Below, piece after piece: positions 45,296-56,605 of a DNA stretch of 64,000 nt. Source of the DNA: Adiantum capillus-veneris (Eukaryota > Streptophyta > Polypodiopsida > Polypodiales > Pteridaceae). The position numbers and the translations under genes were made by a program. The notes under the pieces were generated by a model, which worked only from the letters and a program-made list of their open reading frames with translations, searched no databases and was not told the origin of the DNA. Location: positions 6,651,001 to 6,715,000 of the forward strand of contig CM043967.1 of assembly GCA_014529385.2 (NCBI GenBank), read 5' to 3'. Within the stretch, counting starts at the first letter, position 1. Each line of letters opens with the position of its first letter.

Positions 45296-46205
45296 TTCCC
45301 CCCTTCTTAATTTGGCGCAGGTCCCCGTGTGCCCGTGAAGCAAGACACCGTTACATGGTAGAAAGCAAGTCCATGGAAGAAATGTTGAGCTGCAAAACAT
45401 AAGAACAAGTAATGAGTATCAAAGGCCACCAAGAATGAATAAAACATGAAGCATAAATGAACAATCATGCAAAGTGATTTTTTGCTTCTAAAAGATGGGT
45501 CAATCATAGTAAAAAACTAGACAACATAAAGCAAAAAAAGACTCAAACTATTGGGAAGATTAAACCACTTGAAATTTCAGTTTTATACATGAAACACAAA
45601 CAATCAATTATGACACTAGGCTAATGCAAGTTCATAAACCTACTAGCCTAAAAACTATTTGAACAATCTTAATAAATCATTCAAGTCTATCATGTGTACG
45701 GGCTATAAAAAAGCTCCTAATCTATTAGTACATTGTCAAAGCTTTTTGAAGCTCATGGAAGTTTTGATTTTGTCATTCATTGAAAAAATTAAAACACATC
45801 ACAAGGCTACCACCCCAAGGCGAGCCACCCCAAGGAGACTCTCGGCTCCTTGAACACTCAAGAAGTTGTTCCAAAAAGCCTACTAGCCTACCAAGGTGAC
45901 GGCTAACCCTTGTCAACCCAGGGCATCGGTTTAGGGCCTTGACCAAGAGATCCAAGGTGATTCCCCTCACCTGCCAAGTGCCAATAAGACGCTAGGCCTC
46001 ACAAAGACACAACATAACATAGAGATTTTGATTTTCATGTGTCTAGTAGCATTTTTGCTACTTTTTCTTCACACTTTTTTGCTTCATTGATTCATTTTTT
46101 AGCACTTTTTTATTTCTTCCAACTTGAGATGCTAATGGCAATTGGACTAAAGAACTAAAGCCTAATAATATCCCTAGGTCATGACAAGAATGAATGGAGT
46201 ATTAA
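45296..46205 (-). other. element L internal, 3' part
   Basis: It begins with TTCCCCCCTTC, a polypurine tract on the minus strand. AT-rich, no coding similarity; it matches 19910-20818. It ends in TTAA, the T target site. Confidence 0.75.
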
Positions 46206-46859
46206 CACTAGGTTGGTAATGGGACACTTTTATGTCCTGGGACCCTTTTATGTCCTCTTAAGTGACCATTTTCCTTGAATTATGTCAAGAGTTTCAAAAT
46301 AGATTTTGAGGTGCTATCTGTCTAGAAATTTGTGTCATGAGCTGAAAAAAACTCGACATTTTTTTGGAATATCAATTCCATCTTTAACCTTGTCCTTGCA
46401 CAACATTTCACAACCTAAACTGTGTTAAAAAACGGGTCCTGTTTTTGGCTATTTTCAACTTTTTGCAACTATACCACTCTAGAATTCATGTTTGTGAGGT
46501 CTATAATGCTAGAGAACTATCTTTAGTAGTCCTCAACATGTCTTGATGCTTCTAGGGAGAAATAAATGTTAAAGTTGTAAGTTATGAGAAAATTACAAAA
46601 ATGGTCAAATCCTGTTTTTTAGCCAATTTTAACTCTTCTATGATTTTTTTGGTGGCTTTCATGATATTCAAATGCAGTTTTGATTTTCTATGTCGCATAT
46701 TGTAACATAAAGCTAATATTCCTTGAGTTTTGGGGCACCTAATACCCTATTTTGCATAGTAGACAACGATGGTTGATTTTTTCAATTATAAAAGAAAACG
46801 AAACATTCTAGTATATCAAGTATAGCTTTTTCAATATTGTTAGTTTCTTGTGACAACTA

Positions 46860-47184
46860 TGTAAAGAATGAGGATGCAAGAGAGCTACACAAGACAAGCA
46901 CAAAGCACACAGAGATGGAAAGCTTCTTCTTCTTCTTCTTTATAGAAAAGAGAGTACAAAATGACTAAGTGCTAAAGCTGAAAAGTAGCACATATGTACA
47001 TGCGGTCACTAAGTGTGAACTCGCTATAAGCGTACTAGGCTGGCACTATAAGTGTAGTCCAGCTGTAGAATCACTGGCAAAGATCCTCCGTGTCGGTCAC
47101 CTAACGCGCCAGTGAGTAAATTCCGTAAGCGGCCAAGCCCCGTAGTGGATGCCAGCTCAAGGTGTAGAGCTCGACATCTCAACA
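46860..47184 (-). repeat. 3' LTR of copia K (325 bp)
   Basis: The plus-strand edges are TGTAAAGAATG and ATCTCAACA. The following bases CTCCCCCTCGAGC are a polypurine tract on the coding strand. The pol stop lies inside this LTR at 47157. Confidence 0.9.
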
Positions 47185-48866
47185 CTCCCCCTCGAGCTCT
47201 GCATGTCGCAGAGTCCAAGCATAGTCCGGAAACGTCGAGTCTCAGCTTCGAGGGCCTTGGTAAAGATATCCGCTATCTGCTCCTCTGTGCTGACGTAGAC
47301 CAAGTCGATGTCGCCCGCCAACACTCGCTCTCGAACGTAGTGGTAATGGACCTCTATGTGTTTGGTCCTAGCATGGAACACTGGGTTCCTAGCCAACTGC
47401 ATGCTGCTGAGGTTGTCACAATGAATGACAATCTGCTGGTCCACCTGCACTCCCAAGTCCTCAAGTAATGTGCGTAGCCAAGCTACCTCGCACGCCGCAA
47501 CTGCTGCACCTCTGTACTCGGCCTCTGTGCTCGATAAAGCAACCGTAGGCTGCTTTTTGCTGCTCCAAGTAACAGCAGCACTCCCAAAAGAGAACATGAA
47601 GCCACTCGTAGATCTCCTATCAACAATGCTACCTACCCAATCTGCATCTGTATACCCATACAATGCTAATGGTGCATCTACTGTATAGAACAATGCGTAG
47701 TCAAGAGTAACTTGCACATACCTAAGTGTGCGTCGTACTCCATCCAAATGTGGCTTCCTCGGAAGCTGCATGAACTGACTCTCCAAGCCTACTGTGTAGC
47801 TCAAGTCTGGCCTCGTGATAGTCAAGTAGATTAGACTACCCACAATCTTCCTGTACATGTTGACATCCTCAACAACATCACCCTTCTCTGTACTCAGCTT
47901 TGCATTCACATCCAAGGGAATAGAAATTAGCTTACAATCAGCCATACCATACTTTGACAACATGTCCAAAGCATACTGTCTCTGTGATATCCATACACCC
48001 TCTGGAGTCCTGATCACCTCAATGCCAAGAAAGTAGCGCAACTCGCCTAAATCTTTCATTTCAAACTCCTGTTTGAGAAGACCCTTCACATGGTCAATCT
48101 CCATAGCATTGTCACCAACAATAATAAGGTCATCTACATATATGGTAATGACCACAATCCCCACATCACTCTCACGTACATAGAGTGAATGATCAGCATG
48201 AGCTCTCCTAAAACCAATACTGACAAGATACTTGGCAATCCTATCATACCATGCTCTAGAGCCCTGATTCAAACCATACAAAGCTTTGAGAAGCCTGCAT
48301 ACATAATCTGGGTAACCTGGATCGACATAACCAGGTGGCTGATCCATATACACTTCCTCTTGCAACTCACCATTCAAGAAGGCATTCTTTACATCTATTT
48401 GATGCATAATCCATCCTCTAGATGCAGCCACTGCTATGACAGCTCTCACAGTCGTCATCTTTGCCACTGGAGCAAAGGTCTCCTCATAGTCTATGCCATA
48501 CGTCTGTGCATAACCCTTTGCGACCAGCCTTGCCTTGTGACGCTCAATGTTACCATTAGCCTTATGCTTGGTTTTATACACCCATTTACAGCCAATAGCT
48601 TTCTTGAATGGCACCAACTCCCATGTGTCGTTTGCTTCCAATGCAGCCATCTCTTCATTCATTGCATCATCCCAATGCACATTTCCAATTGCATCCTCAA
48701 AACATGTGGGCTCCACATCCTGTATCACCTTAGCCATGTAGGCTTGGTGATGCGCTAGATACCCATCATAAGTCAATTTCTGAACTGGATTTCTGACTCT
48801 ATTAGATCTGCGCGGTCCTGGGTCACTCCTTTGCCCTCTAGCATCTTCTTGTACTTTCCTTACACC
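47157..48866 (-). CDS. pol: copia K reverse transcriptase and RNase H (5'-truncated pol)
   Basis: One uninterrupted frame of about 570 codons enters from the deletion junction near 48866. TTG at 48776 precedes TYDGYLAHHQ, and the first AUG is at 48737. RT motifs in order: WELVPFKKAIGCKWVYKTKH, RHKARLVAKGYAQTYGIDYE, QIDVKNAFLNGELQEEVYMD, KALYGLNQGSRAWYDRI, and IYVDDLII with catalytic DD at about 48127-48141. RNase H motifs: YTDADWVGSIVDRRSTSGF, SSTEAEYRGAAVAACEVAWL, IHCDNLSSMQLARNP and ADIFTKAL. The C-terminus crosses the polypurine tract (SSRGSVE) and stops 28 bases into the LTR, as is common in plant copia pol. No stop or shift is seen, unlike every other pol here. Without gag, protease, integrase and a primer site it cannot be autonomous. 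Confidence 0.93.
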   Translation of the reverse strand, partial: GVRKVQEDARGQRSDPGPRRSNRVRNPVQKLTYDGYLAHHQAYMAKVIQDVEPTCFEDAIGNVHWDDAMNEEMAALEANDTWELVPFKKAIGCKWVYKTKHKANGNIERHKARLVAKGYAQTYGIDYEETFAPVAKMTTVRAVIAVAASRGWIMHQIDVKNAFLNGELQEEVYMDQPPGYVDPGYPDYVCRLLKALYGLNQGSRAWYDRIAKYLVSIGFRRAHADHSLYVRESDVGIVVITIYVDDLIIVGDNAMEIDHVKGLLKQEFEMKDLGELRYFLGIEVIRTPEGVWISQRQYALDMLSKYGMADCKLISIPLDVNAKLSTEKGDVVEDVNMYRKIVGSLIYLTITRPDLSYTVGLESQFMQLPRKPHLDGVRRTLRYVQVTLDYALFYTVDAPLALYGYTDADWVGSIVDRRSTSGFMFSFGSAAVTWSSKKQPTVALSSTEAEYRGAAVAACEVAWLRTLLEDLGVQVDQQIVIHCDNLSSMQLARNPVFHARTKHIEVHYHYVRERVLAGDIDLVYVSTEEQIADIFTKALEAETRRFRTMLGLCDMQSSRGSVEMSSSTP

Positions 48867-49135
48867 AGATGGAAAGATTCTTCTTCTTCTTTACAGAAAA
48901 GAGAGTACAAAATGACTAAGTGCTAAAGCTAAAAAGTAGCATATATGTACATGCGGTCACTAAGTGTGAACTCGCTAGAAGCGTACTAGGCTGGCACTAT
49001 AAGTGTAGTCCAGCTGTAGAATCACTGGCAAAGATCCTCCGTGTCGGTCACCTAACGCGCCAGTGAGTAAATGCCGTAAGCGGCCAAGCCCCGTAGTGGA
49101 TGCCAGCTCAAGGTGTAGAGCTCGACATCTCAACA
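48867..49135 (-). repeat. 5' LTR of copia K, inner end deleted
   Basis: It aligns with 46914-47184 from GATGGAAAG to TCTCAACA with few differences and a short CTT-run length change. It is followed by AACTA, the target duplication. Confidence 0.9.
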
Positions 49136-49829
49136 AACTACATGCATTTTGTAGGTAGTAACCATATCTAGTCATAAGGATAAAATTTGGCTAGATATTG
49201 AATAGTTTCTATGGGATTCTACAACTCATAATGTTGAACCCAGTTTTTTCATGTTTGCTGTATTTAGCACTTCATCTTTGTCCCCAAGATTCCCCTTGGT
49301 AAGAGATGTATTATTCTTTTGACATGCTCCATGATTCCTTAAGAACCTAAAGGACAATAGGGAACTAAGAAAACATGCATATATTATTTGTATTGAGTGT
49401 GGCTATAGAAACTTTGATGATAGGTTTGCAGAATGGTAAATATTCAACTTTTTTGTACCTATTTATTTTGGCAAAACAAAAAATAGTGAGTCAAAAGAAA
49501 TCATATGTTCTGATCACCAACCCATTGAAGTTAACTAGGGAATTTATCTCAAGTCCTACAAAAATCCCTAATCTTATTTTTATGCAACAAAACGTAAGAA
49601 ATGATTGTTTTGATGAAAATGTACTGGTCCATCAACTTTGGAGGCTTGGTGTGACCAAAACATGAGAAATTTTACAAGTTTCTTATTTTTTACATGTGTA
49701 GTAGGCCTTGAACTATAACCTCATGAAAGGATTTTACAAAATGAGTGGATCTACTATGGTTTTGGAGGTTTTTTTCAAAACCCTGAAAGGACACTTTTAT
49801 GTCATGTTAGGTTACCAACCTAGTGTTAA

Positions 49830-51267
49830 GACTATCACTAAGAGTCTAGGACTAATGAGAAATGAACCTACATTAACCTAAGGTCAAGGCCAAGTAACTA
49901 TGATTAACATACATAAAACCTAATTTTTTGATGCATTAATTTTCACAAAGAAAAGTGTTGAAACTTTAGGATGCCTAGCTTTCGAACATGAAAAAACCAT
50001 AGCTTAGAAGACAACTTCCACTTAAGCCAAGCATAGAGAATGAGAAGATGAACAAAAGAGCAAAATCATGGAAGGATTACACCTATTCATGCTCTTTGTG
50101 CATCCTCGAGCAAGCATCCCCTTCGTATAGAGAGGTCGCTTGATTTTTTTTATTTGCAAAAGAAGCTTTTTATAGCTAAATGTAAACACAAGCTACAAAA
50201 GCCAATTATTGAACGCCAAAAGCACACAAAGAAAACATTAATCAAAACCTAATGCTAGGGTCTTGCATACTTAAATTTTCCAAAGGGAAAAAAGTGCCTT
50301 TGGTTATGCACATGATGCTCTTTGATAGCAAATTTATGCATACACAACAACCATGAGAGATAAAATGAGCTTCTACCTAAACAAATTTTGCAATTTTTAC
50401 CATCTCTTATGCATGATTCAAAGTTGATTAGTTTCTAGCTCACTTGAAGTATGGAAAAAACAATACAAGAGCTGAAAATAATGCAACTTTTGAATGAAAT
50501 GAAGTGTCTCTCAAAAGCCAAATTTTACATTTCAAAGCTTTCCAAGAAGTTGGCTAACAACTAGCTCACATGAAATTTTACATTTTAAGAGCAATCTATG
50601 AGCTAGAGATGACTGCAACTTAATGAAATGGAAATGAATGGCTCTCACTGGCCAAATTATGTACTTGAAAGCTCAAAAAAGTTCGGTAAATACTAGCTCA
50701 AATGAAAAAAATCACTTTTGACCAAGTTATGAGCTGGCATGTATACAACTTTAATCGAAACATTTGGAATGGCTCTAATTAGCCAAATTTTGCAATATAT
50801 TACAATGATGATCCCTTCTTGGATCATTGAAAGCACACTCCTGCCACACTCCTTCACAAAAGACTCAAATCATTAGTGCTCTTTAGCTTTTTAACATCCA
50901 ATACAAACACTAAAAGCATGCTCTATCAACCACAACCCCAACAGTTTAATGCTCACTCTTGGCCATCAAACAAGCTTCATTTTAGTACTTTCCAATTATT
51001 TTTTATGTTCAAGCACAAATTGTACAAGTAATGTTAAGTTTTAGCACAAAGTCAGACAAAGCAATCACAACTCATCATTTAGTGCAACTTTCACATGAAG
51101 CTCATATGCATGCTAAAAATGAATTATTTTCCTTTTAGTGTAAAAATTCAATCAACATAAGCACTAAAAATTCATTCTCAATCACAATCTCAACATTTTG
51201 AATGCCTTCCATGCAGAAAATATCCATCAATCATCAGAAAGGATGGCACACAATCGATGATTATATG
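49830..51267 (-). other. element L internal, middle part
   Basis: Non-coding AT-rich sequence that matches 20820-22253 and ends ATATG at the solo LTR. No ORF of note. Confidence 0.75.
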
Positions 51268-52203
51268 TGTTGGATGGATACGCCGCGACGGACGTCAGTA
51301 CAGCGAGAACTCACCTAACATATAATTTCAGCTAAGGAAGAAGCTCGACCCGCAGGCGCATGGAAGCAAGCATAAGGTGTCAACCTACACTCGACCGAAT
51401 CCTAACTAATTCCTACAGAGGTCTCTACCAATTGTCTAAGTCACAGCCTTCAAGAGTGCATAAGAGGAAACTTCCTACGACACTTTCTAGAGCCGAACAC
51501 CCATCAAACAATCTCGAAACACCATAGAACTTGAAGGATACCCTACTAATACCAATAGGTCGCTCTCCCTAAGGTCTATGAACCAAAATCCCAACCCAAA
51601 ACACCCGGTGCAAAATCACGTAGGATGTTTGGCCGAAATCTGCAGGTCTTCGTTTTCGAAATCTAAAGTTCCTAATGTGTAGTTTTACTCAATGTGAACG
51701 CGTAGATATGCTGCAATGCAAAATCGGACAACGTATGCTCACCCAAACACCCGATGAAGCTCGTAGAAGGAGCTCGCAAAACCGGACCGTACGTGCGCAA
51801 TGTAGGTATCGGCGCGTAGCTCTCATCGGGGGCAACACGCTGCACTTCTAAGCACTCAATTCCGACCACCGGAGCACACATAGCGTCAGGATGAAGCTCA
51901 CTCTCTCTCTCGTACATAGTACGCTCACTCACAGACTTTAAAACTTGTTTTTTAAAAATGACAAAAGGTCTTTTATTAAGGTCAAAAAGTGATATATATA
52001 CCTTACAATTTCTCAAACCCTAAAGTTTCAAAATCAACCATCTACTCAATCTAACTATCAAAACTGGGATACAATCTGGAAACTTCTGTAAGTCCCAATA
52101 TTTACAAGGTGAAAAATCAGGTTTTCCTCAATGAATGAATAATTATAAAAAATAATAATCTTCCGAGTAGTTAGTTGCCGTGGGGTGTGTCCAGCTTCTA
52201 ACA
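51268..52203 (-). repeat. solo LTR of element F type
   Basis: TGTTGGATGG to TTCTAACA, 936 bp, the same length as the F LTR at 22254-23189 and nearly identical. Flanks ATATG (51263-51267) and ATATA (52204-52208) read as a 5-bp duplication with one change. Element L resumes directly on the right. Confidence 0.88.
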
Positions 52204-52835
52204 ATATATTTGCTTGTACATATCATACGTGGCATACATAGGAAAGAGAGACAAAGAGCATATGATGACATAAATTTTAACTCTGCAAAGGCAATTCGCC
52301 CAAATTTTGTATCATTGAGTACACTGTTTCCGAAGAGCTCCAATTAGTGCATAAAAGAATTTGGCGTTCACAACATGTACTAAATGAGTCATAAGCATCG
52401 ACAATCTAGTGCAATTCATGAAGTAAACCACAATCCATGGCACAAGTTATGCACCAACGTGCTCTCATGCATCAAGTTTTTACATATGAAGCAAGAAAAG
52501 AGAGTGGCATCACTTAATGAACATGTACAAATGAGCATTTCCCACCGTGATCGCCACACCACCCTATCATAAAAGACTCGATTGAATACTTAATCAAAGA
52601 ACTTAAATCACAAAAGTTTTTTCTTCTCTTTTCAGCCAAGTTTTATGATGTCATTTATTCTTGCAATTCTGATTTAGTCGAGGACATTGATGTTCGTGAT
52701 TCAAATTTTCCAAAGCGTTTTGTAGCTTTCATGGGCAAGAAGAGATGATCTCGTGGGAATCCCAGCTTACGAATGATTTTATTTTTAAAATTTTTTGGAA
52801 ACGGCGAAGGCTGCAACTGCGTTTCTGAGTAGGCC
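52204..52835 (-). other. element L internal, continuing
   Basis: Non-coding; short frames only (62-66 codons). No counterpart in copy X, which ends at the F LTR. Confidence 0.6.
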
Positions 52836-53200
52836 GCCAGAGAGAGAGAGAAAGAGAGAGAGAGAATGTGTTTGGTGTGGACGATGAGATTGTGTGTGTG
52901 TGTGTGTGTGTGTGTGTTCTCAAGAGAGTGCGCCATGCAGGGCACCGTGTGTGTGTGTGTGTGTGTGTATGTTTTTTGTTGTTATGCGCCCTTAGTGGCA
53001 GAACTAGTGTGCGTGGGGTCATTGGCTAGCGCTGCGACAACGCGCGTGTGTGTGATAGAGTGTGTCTGTGTCTGAGAGAGGTCAACAAAGCAGGGCCGGA
53101 CTCTGCACCTTCTGGGGCATTGAAAGCGGCTGATCGGGAGTGCCAGCACAACGGGATGTGACCAAGGGAGGTGTAGCTACAATCATGGAGGGCTAGGTAA

Positions 53201-53236
<36 letters not shown>

Positions 53237-53735
53237 GATGTGTGCGTGTATTGTAGCGGTGAGCCAGCGTGAGTGTGGCGGGTCATCTACAGGCTGAAGT
53301 CGAAGAAAGTGGGGCCCAGGGGAAGCCAAAGAAAGTGGGTGTCTGTATGCTTGTGCTGGGGTCAAGCCAAGTCAACCAGTAAAGAGCTGAGCTTGCGCGG
53401 GTCAAGCCACGAAGCCACTGTGTGTGTGTGTGCTGGTGGGTTTGAGCCAGTAGCAACAGGCAGCGAAAATCTAACCGGCAAGCCAAAAATGGATTTTCAA
53501 TAAGTAATGGCTCGGGTTTCCAGTTGGACGAGCATATCAGAATTGAAGGCTACGCTATGAGCCAAGTCAAAAATAATGACGCAGTGTGTGTGTGTGGGTT
53601 TTTGGTGGAATGATCGCGATAGAAATGGGCAAAGGGGCACCATCAATGGATCTCTCGCTAATCTGGGCTGAATCAAGCAAGTGGACAAAGAGCTGCCAGC
53701 GCTGTAGCCGAGCACGGGCATGTGTGTGAGTTTTG
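52836..53735. repeat. GA/GT microsatellite-rich, GC-richer module in L
   Basis: GA runs lie at 52838-52865 and about 53201-53236, and GT runs at about 52891-52917, 52946-52969 and 53419-53431. Between them are GC-richer pieces with recurring GTCAAGCCA. A duplicated TTGGGATCCGCCAT follows at about 53807 and 53846. His/Thr and Val/Cys-rich ORFs here are read from the microsatellites and are not annotated. Confidence 0.75.
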
Positions 53736-55741
53736 AAATCGCCTTCTTTTTTTTAATAATAAATCGTCTTAGAACGTGTTCCCATGGCTAATAAAAGTTT
53801 TGGGGATTTGGGATCCGCCATGATTGACAAGTGAGAGAGAGGGCTTGGGATCCGCCATAATCAACAATCAGTTTGCAAAAAAATTATCTCGATCAATGCA
53901 ACTCATGGTTTGGCATATTCAAAAATAGGCCGCACATGATAACAAAGATTCTCATTTTCTTTGCTCCGATTAAATGCTTGCTTGAACACACACTTGATTA
54001 GGAAAATGACTCAAAGCAAGTTTTTACACAAAATTCATCATTTGGATACAACTTCAAGAAGAAGCATGCATAAAATTCCAATTTTTTGACTCGAAATCAA
54101 TGTAATTTTACACTAAATGGAATAATGCACATAGGTGAAGTGCGTGTACCCAATCTTTAATGGGATATTCAAAACCAAGTGATCATTATTGCAGCCAAAG
54201 TTTCTCATTCCCAATATCCAAAATCATTCAAACCCATCGAGGCTTGTCATTTTTAGTTTTCAAAACTATACGAGTGAATTGTGGGTCACTAATACACACA
54301 CAAACGAATGCAAAATTTCCATGTTCATTATATTGTTCAATCATTAGCATGGCATACACTAAAACTCCACACAATTGAGTACCAATTGAGTAATCTATCT
54401 CAATTCTCAAAGCCAATTGTGGCACACACATCAACCATTCGGCCAAATTAATCATCGTAATTGGTAAAAAATACCAATTACTCATTCGCCCATTGGATTG
54501 CACATGCCATTGAGTAGGCACACACAGCCAAATTTAGGCCAAAATTTTATGCAAATTTTCGATCAAATTTACATTGCAATGCACAAATTGCAAACTCAAT
54601 CAAGCATAAGTGAATGCATGCATGCTTAATTTCTAAAAAATTAGCACTATTTTTACCCAATCAAGCAATGCACAACTCAAAAATTAAGCACAAATGATCG
54701 AATTTTTTGCAATTGAAAATAAATCTAGGCTTATACCTAATGATTACATATACTTTTCATGAATATTTCACAATCAAAAACCATTTAGGTGTCTCAATTG
54801 ACCATTTGTCATTGAAAATCAAGTGGTCATGGATGGGCACACACGCTCAATTTTTGCCCAGTTTTTTGGCAATTAAGCTTATCCAATGTTTGAATTAGCC
54901 TCACATACTCATCATTTACATGATTGCATACTCATGTATCATCAATTCCATCACTTTATATGCATGCACACTCTAAAAATTAGGTGCACACACACTTGAA
55001 ATTTTTTACAGTGTTTTTTTTCCTCTTTGGTGCATGTGCACACACATGATTTTTTTCTTGGGAATTAAGCATTATCTTGACACAAACATCATTCATTAGT
55101 CAAAATTGACCATAAATTTCATCCCAAAATAATCAAATTAGGCATTCAAAGTATGTTACTTGAATTACACACCTAATTTTAGCAATAAATTAGCAACACA
55201 TTGGAATCATATTAACCACTCAAAAATTGAATGGAGTAGGTCAATGCACTTATTATTGATTGCATCCAAGCTAATCCTTGCTCCACGCGACGATTCCATC
55301 ATGCACACACATGTCTGGCTCTTCCAAATTAGCCCAAAAATTGACCATTTAAGGCCAAAAATCCTACACTTAAATCATCAAATTAGGCATGGATTAGCAC
55401 AATTAACTTGATAAAAGTGTTGATTCCACCTCTTGCAAGGGGATTTAACATACTTTACACTTCAATTGTTAGTGGTTAGGTTAGTAAAGTTAGTAAAAAT
55501 TAATAGAAATTAGCATGAAATTAGTAAAAATTAGCATGGAAAGAAACAAAATTAGTAAGGGTTAGCATGAAATTAGGGAATTGGGGGTTTGGGGTATTCA
55601 TAACTCAACATTAGCATCAATTTCTTCACAAAATCATCAAATCAAAACCAAACATTGAGTTACACACACTCAAAAACCAACAAAATTAGGAGTGAAATTA
55701 CTATATTCTACACATCCTAAACTCACTAGCTTAGGTTATCG
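53736..55741 (-). other. element L internal, 5' part (non-coding)
   Basis: AT-rich, with many CACACA/CACACTC words and scattered AATTAG repeats (near 55490-55570). No frame resembles gag or any other protein. Its place corresponds to the leader and gag-pol region of an autonomous element. Confidence 0.7.
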
Positions 55742-55762
55742 ATCCCCGGAAATGGCGCCAAA
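55742..55762 (-). promoter_or_regulatory. primer binding site of element L (Athila/Tat-type)
   Basis: Read on the minus strand, the LTR end CCCTACA is followed by TT and then TGGCGCCATTTCCGGGGA. This differs at two places from the plant Athila/Tat primer site TGGCGCCGTTGCCGGGGA, usually assigned to tRNA-Asp. It fixes orientation and lineage. Confidence 0.8.
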
Positions 55763-56600
55763 TGTAGGGATGCATTGTAGCACGACCTAATTGCAACCCA
55801 CAAAATTGTCAAATCGTGGATCGGCAACCCGGCTAGGGCATGGAAGCACGAGCCTAAGATGTATAGACATAGAGGATTCAAGGGATCCTTCTACTCATCA
55901 TAGAGAGAATCCATGGAAAGGGGCTTCCTCTATTCCACAACACATTCCTACTCACTAATCACTTGCACACAATTATGCGGTTGAAATTAACCTCTCACAT
56001 CAATCACTCTTATTCACAACTCTTAATCACAACTACACAAGCATGCAATTAACATACCTACTCCGCATTAATGTGTCCATTCCGGCATAGCCCCTCAATA
56101 CGACTCCGTATGGACACACACTAACCGCACCTTGTAGAGAGAGATGAAGAGAAGGAAGGCACAACCCTCACACACCATGGCCAATGGTGTGGATAGAATA
56201 GATTATCTCAAAAAAGGGATTAGAGATCTACCATCACACTAATACAATCTCACTCCACATAATCAAGCAAAGAAGATTAATAAGAAAGAAAGAGTAATTG
56301 ATTATTAGAAATCAAGAGCTACATGGGCATGGAAAGCCCATGAGCCTCATGACCATCCACTCTACAAAGAGAAGAGCTCCCCCAAGAATGACTACTCATT
56401 AAGCATAGGGCTCTTTTATAGCTTTGGGCCTCAAACCCTTCAACTATGGGATAAAGTTGAGCTCTCTAGCCTAGACTCATACAACTTTGTAACTCCTACA
56501 TGATCCCAAGACCTATACAATGAAAAGGAAATATTGTGCATTATAGCACATCTACAGCTTGGTGCATAATTGGTGTAACCTGTGTTAGCCGTTGCTAGCA
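55763..56600 (-). repeat. 5' LTR of element L (838 bp)
   Basis: TGTAGGGATGC at the left and GTTGCTAGCA at the right. It is homologous to both arms of the palindrome at 43623-45295. It is followed by TTCAT. Confidence 0.9.
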
Positions 56601-56605
56601 TTCAT

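Larger units (their letters stand above)
46860..49135 (-). mobile_element. element K: Ty1/copia retrotransposon, internally deleted
   Basis: K is inserted in T with a perfect AACTA duplication (46855-46859 and 49136-49140). The 3' LTR is 46860-47184; the 5' LTR survives as 48867-49135. Between them is only the RT/RNase H half of pol. Gag, protease, integrase, primer site and the inner end of the 5' LTR are deleted, with pol fused to LTR sequence near 48866. LTRs differ at only a few positions, so this is a young insertion. Confidence 0.92.
46206..49825. mobile_element. transposon T: TTAA-flanked TIR DNA transposon, non-autonomous
   Basis: Termini are CACTAGGTTGGTAA and its exact inverse (TTACCAACCTAGTG), a 14-bp perfect TIR. 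TTAA lies on both sides (46202-46205 and 49826-49829). Copy X has the uninterrupted target GAGTATTAAGAC at about 20815, which proves the 4-bp duplication. Subterminal GGACACTTTTATGTC occurs near both ends in the same orientation. Without K the element is about 1.3 kb and has no transposase-like frame. TTAA duplication is the hallmark of piggyBac-type elements, while the CACTA start recalls En/Spm, whose duplication is normally 3 bp; the family is therefore open. Confidence 0.85.
38954..52203. other. duplicated segment, copy Y
   Basis: It is homologous to 16121-23189 from GCTAACTAGTAGTCG to the F-type LTR end TTCTAACA. It is longer because it keeps parts deleted in X (41667-42694 and the full palindrome) and gained T with K (46206-49825). 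Its right end is the solo LTR; beyond 52203 the sequence is element L, not F. Confidence 0.85.
43623..56600 (-). mobile_element. element L: non-coding LARD-type LTR element with an extra inverted LTR
   Basis: The 5' LTR is 55763-56600, followed in coding orientation by a primer binding site (55742-55762). The 3' LTR is 44481-45295 with a polypurine tract at 45296-45306. Beyond the 3' LTR lies a complete inverted LTR (43623-44472). TTCAT flanks the whole unit on both sides (43618-43622 and 56601-56605), so the inverted LTR entered with the element. Subtracting T, K and the solo LTR leaves about 5.9 kb of internal sequence without gag or pol, typical of LARDs, which depend on proteins from autonomous relatives. 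The host is element E's LTR. Confidence 0.85.

Noticed and set aside
46206-49825. Transposon T as a CACTA (En/Spm) element
   Set aside because: The empty site shows a 4-bp TTAA duplication, not 3 bp, and no subterminal inverted arrays were seen; left unassigned.
52655-53503. Several overlapping 60-97 codon ORFs rich in His/Thr or Val/Cys
   Set aside because: They derive from GT and GA microsatellites and occur in many frames of both strands.
54707-55411. Short ORFs in the distal L interior
   Set aside because: AT-rich chance frames without similarity to each other or to any known domain.
55742-55762. tRNA gene
   Set aside because: Only the 18-base primer-site complement is present; no cloverleaf can be drawn.
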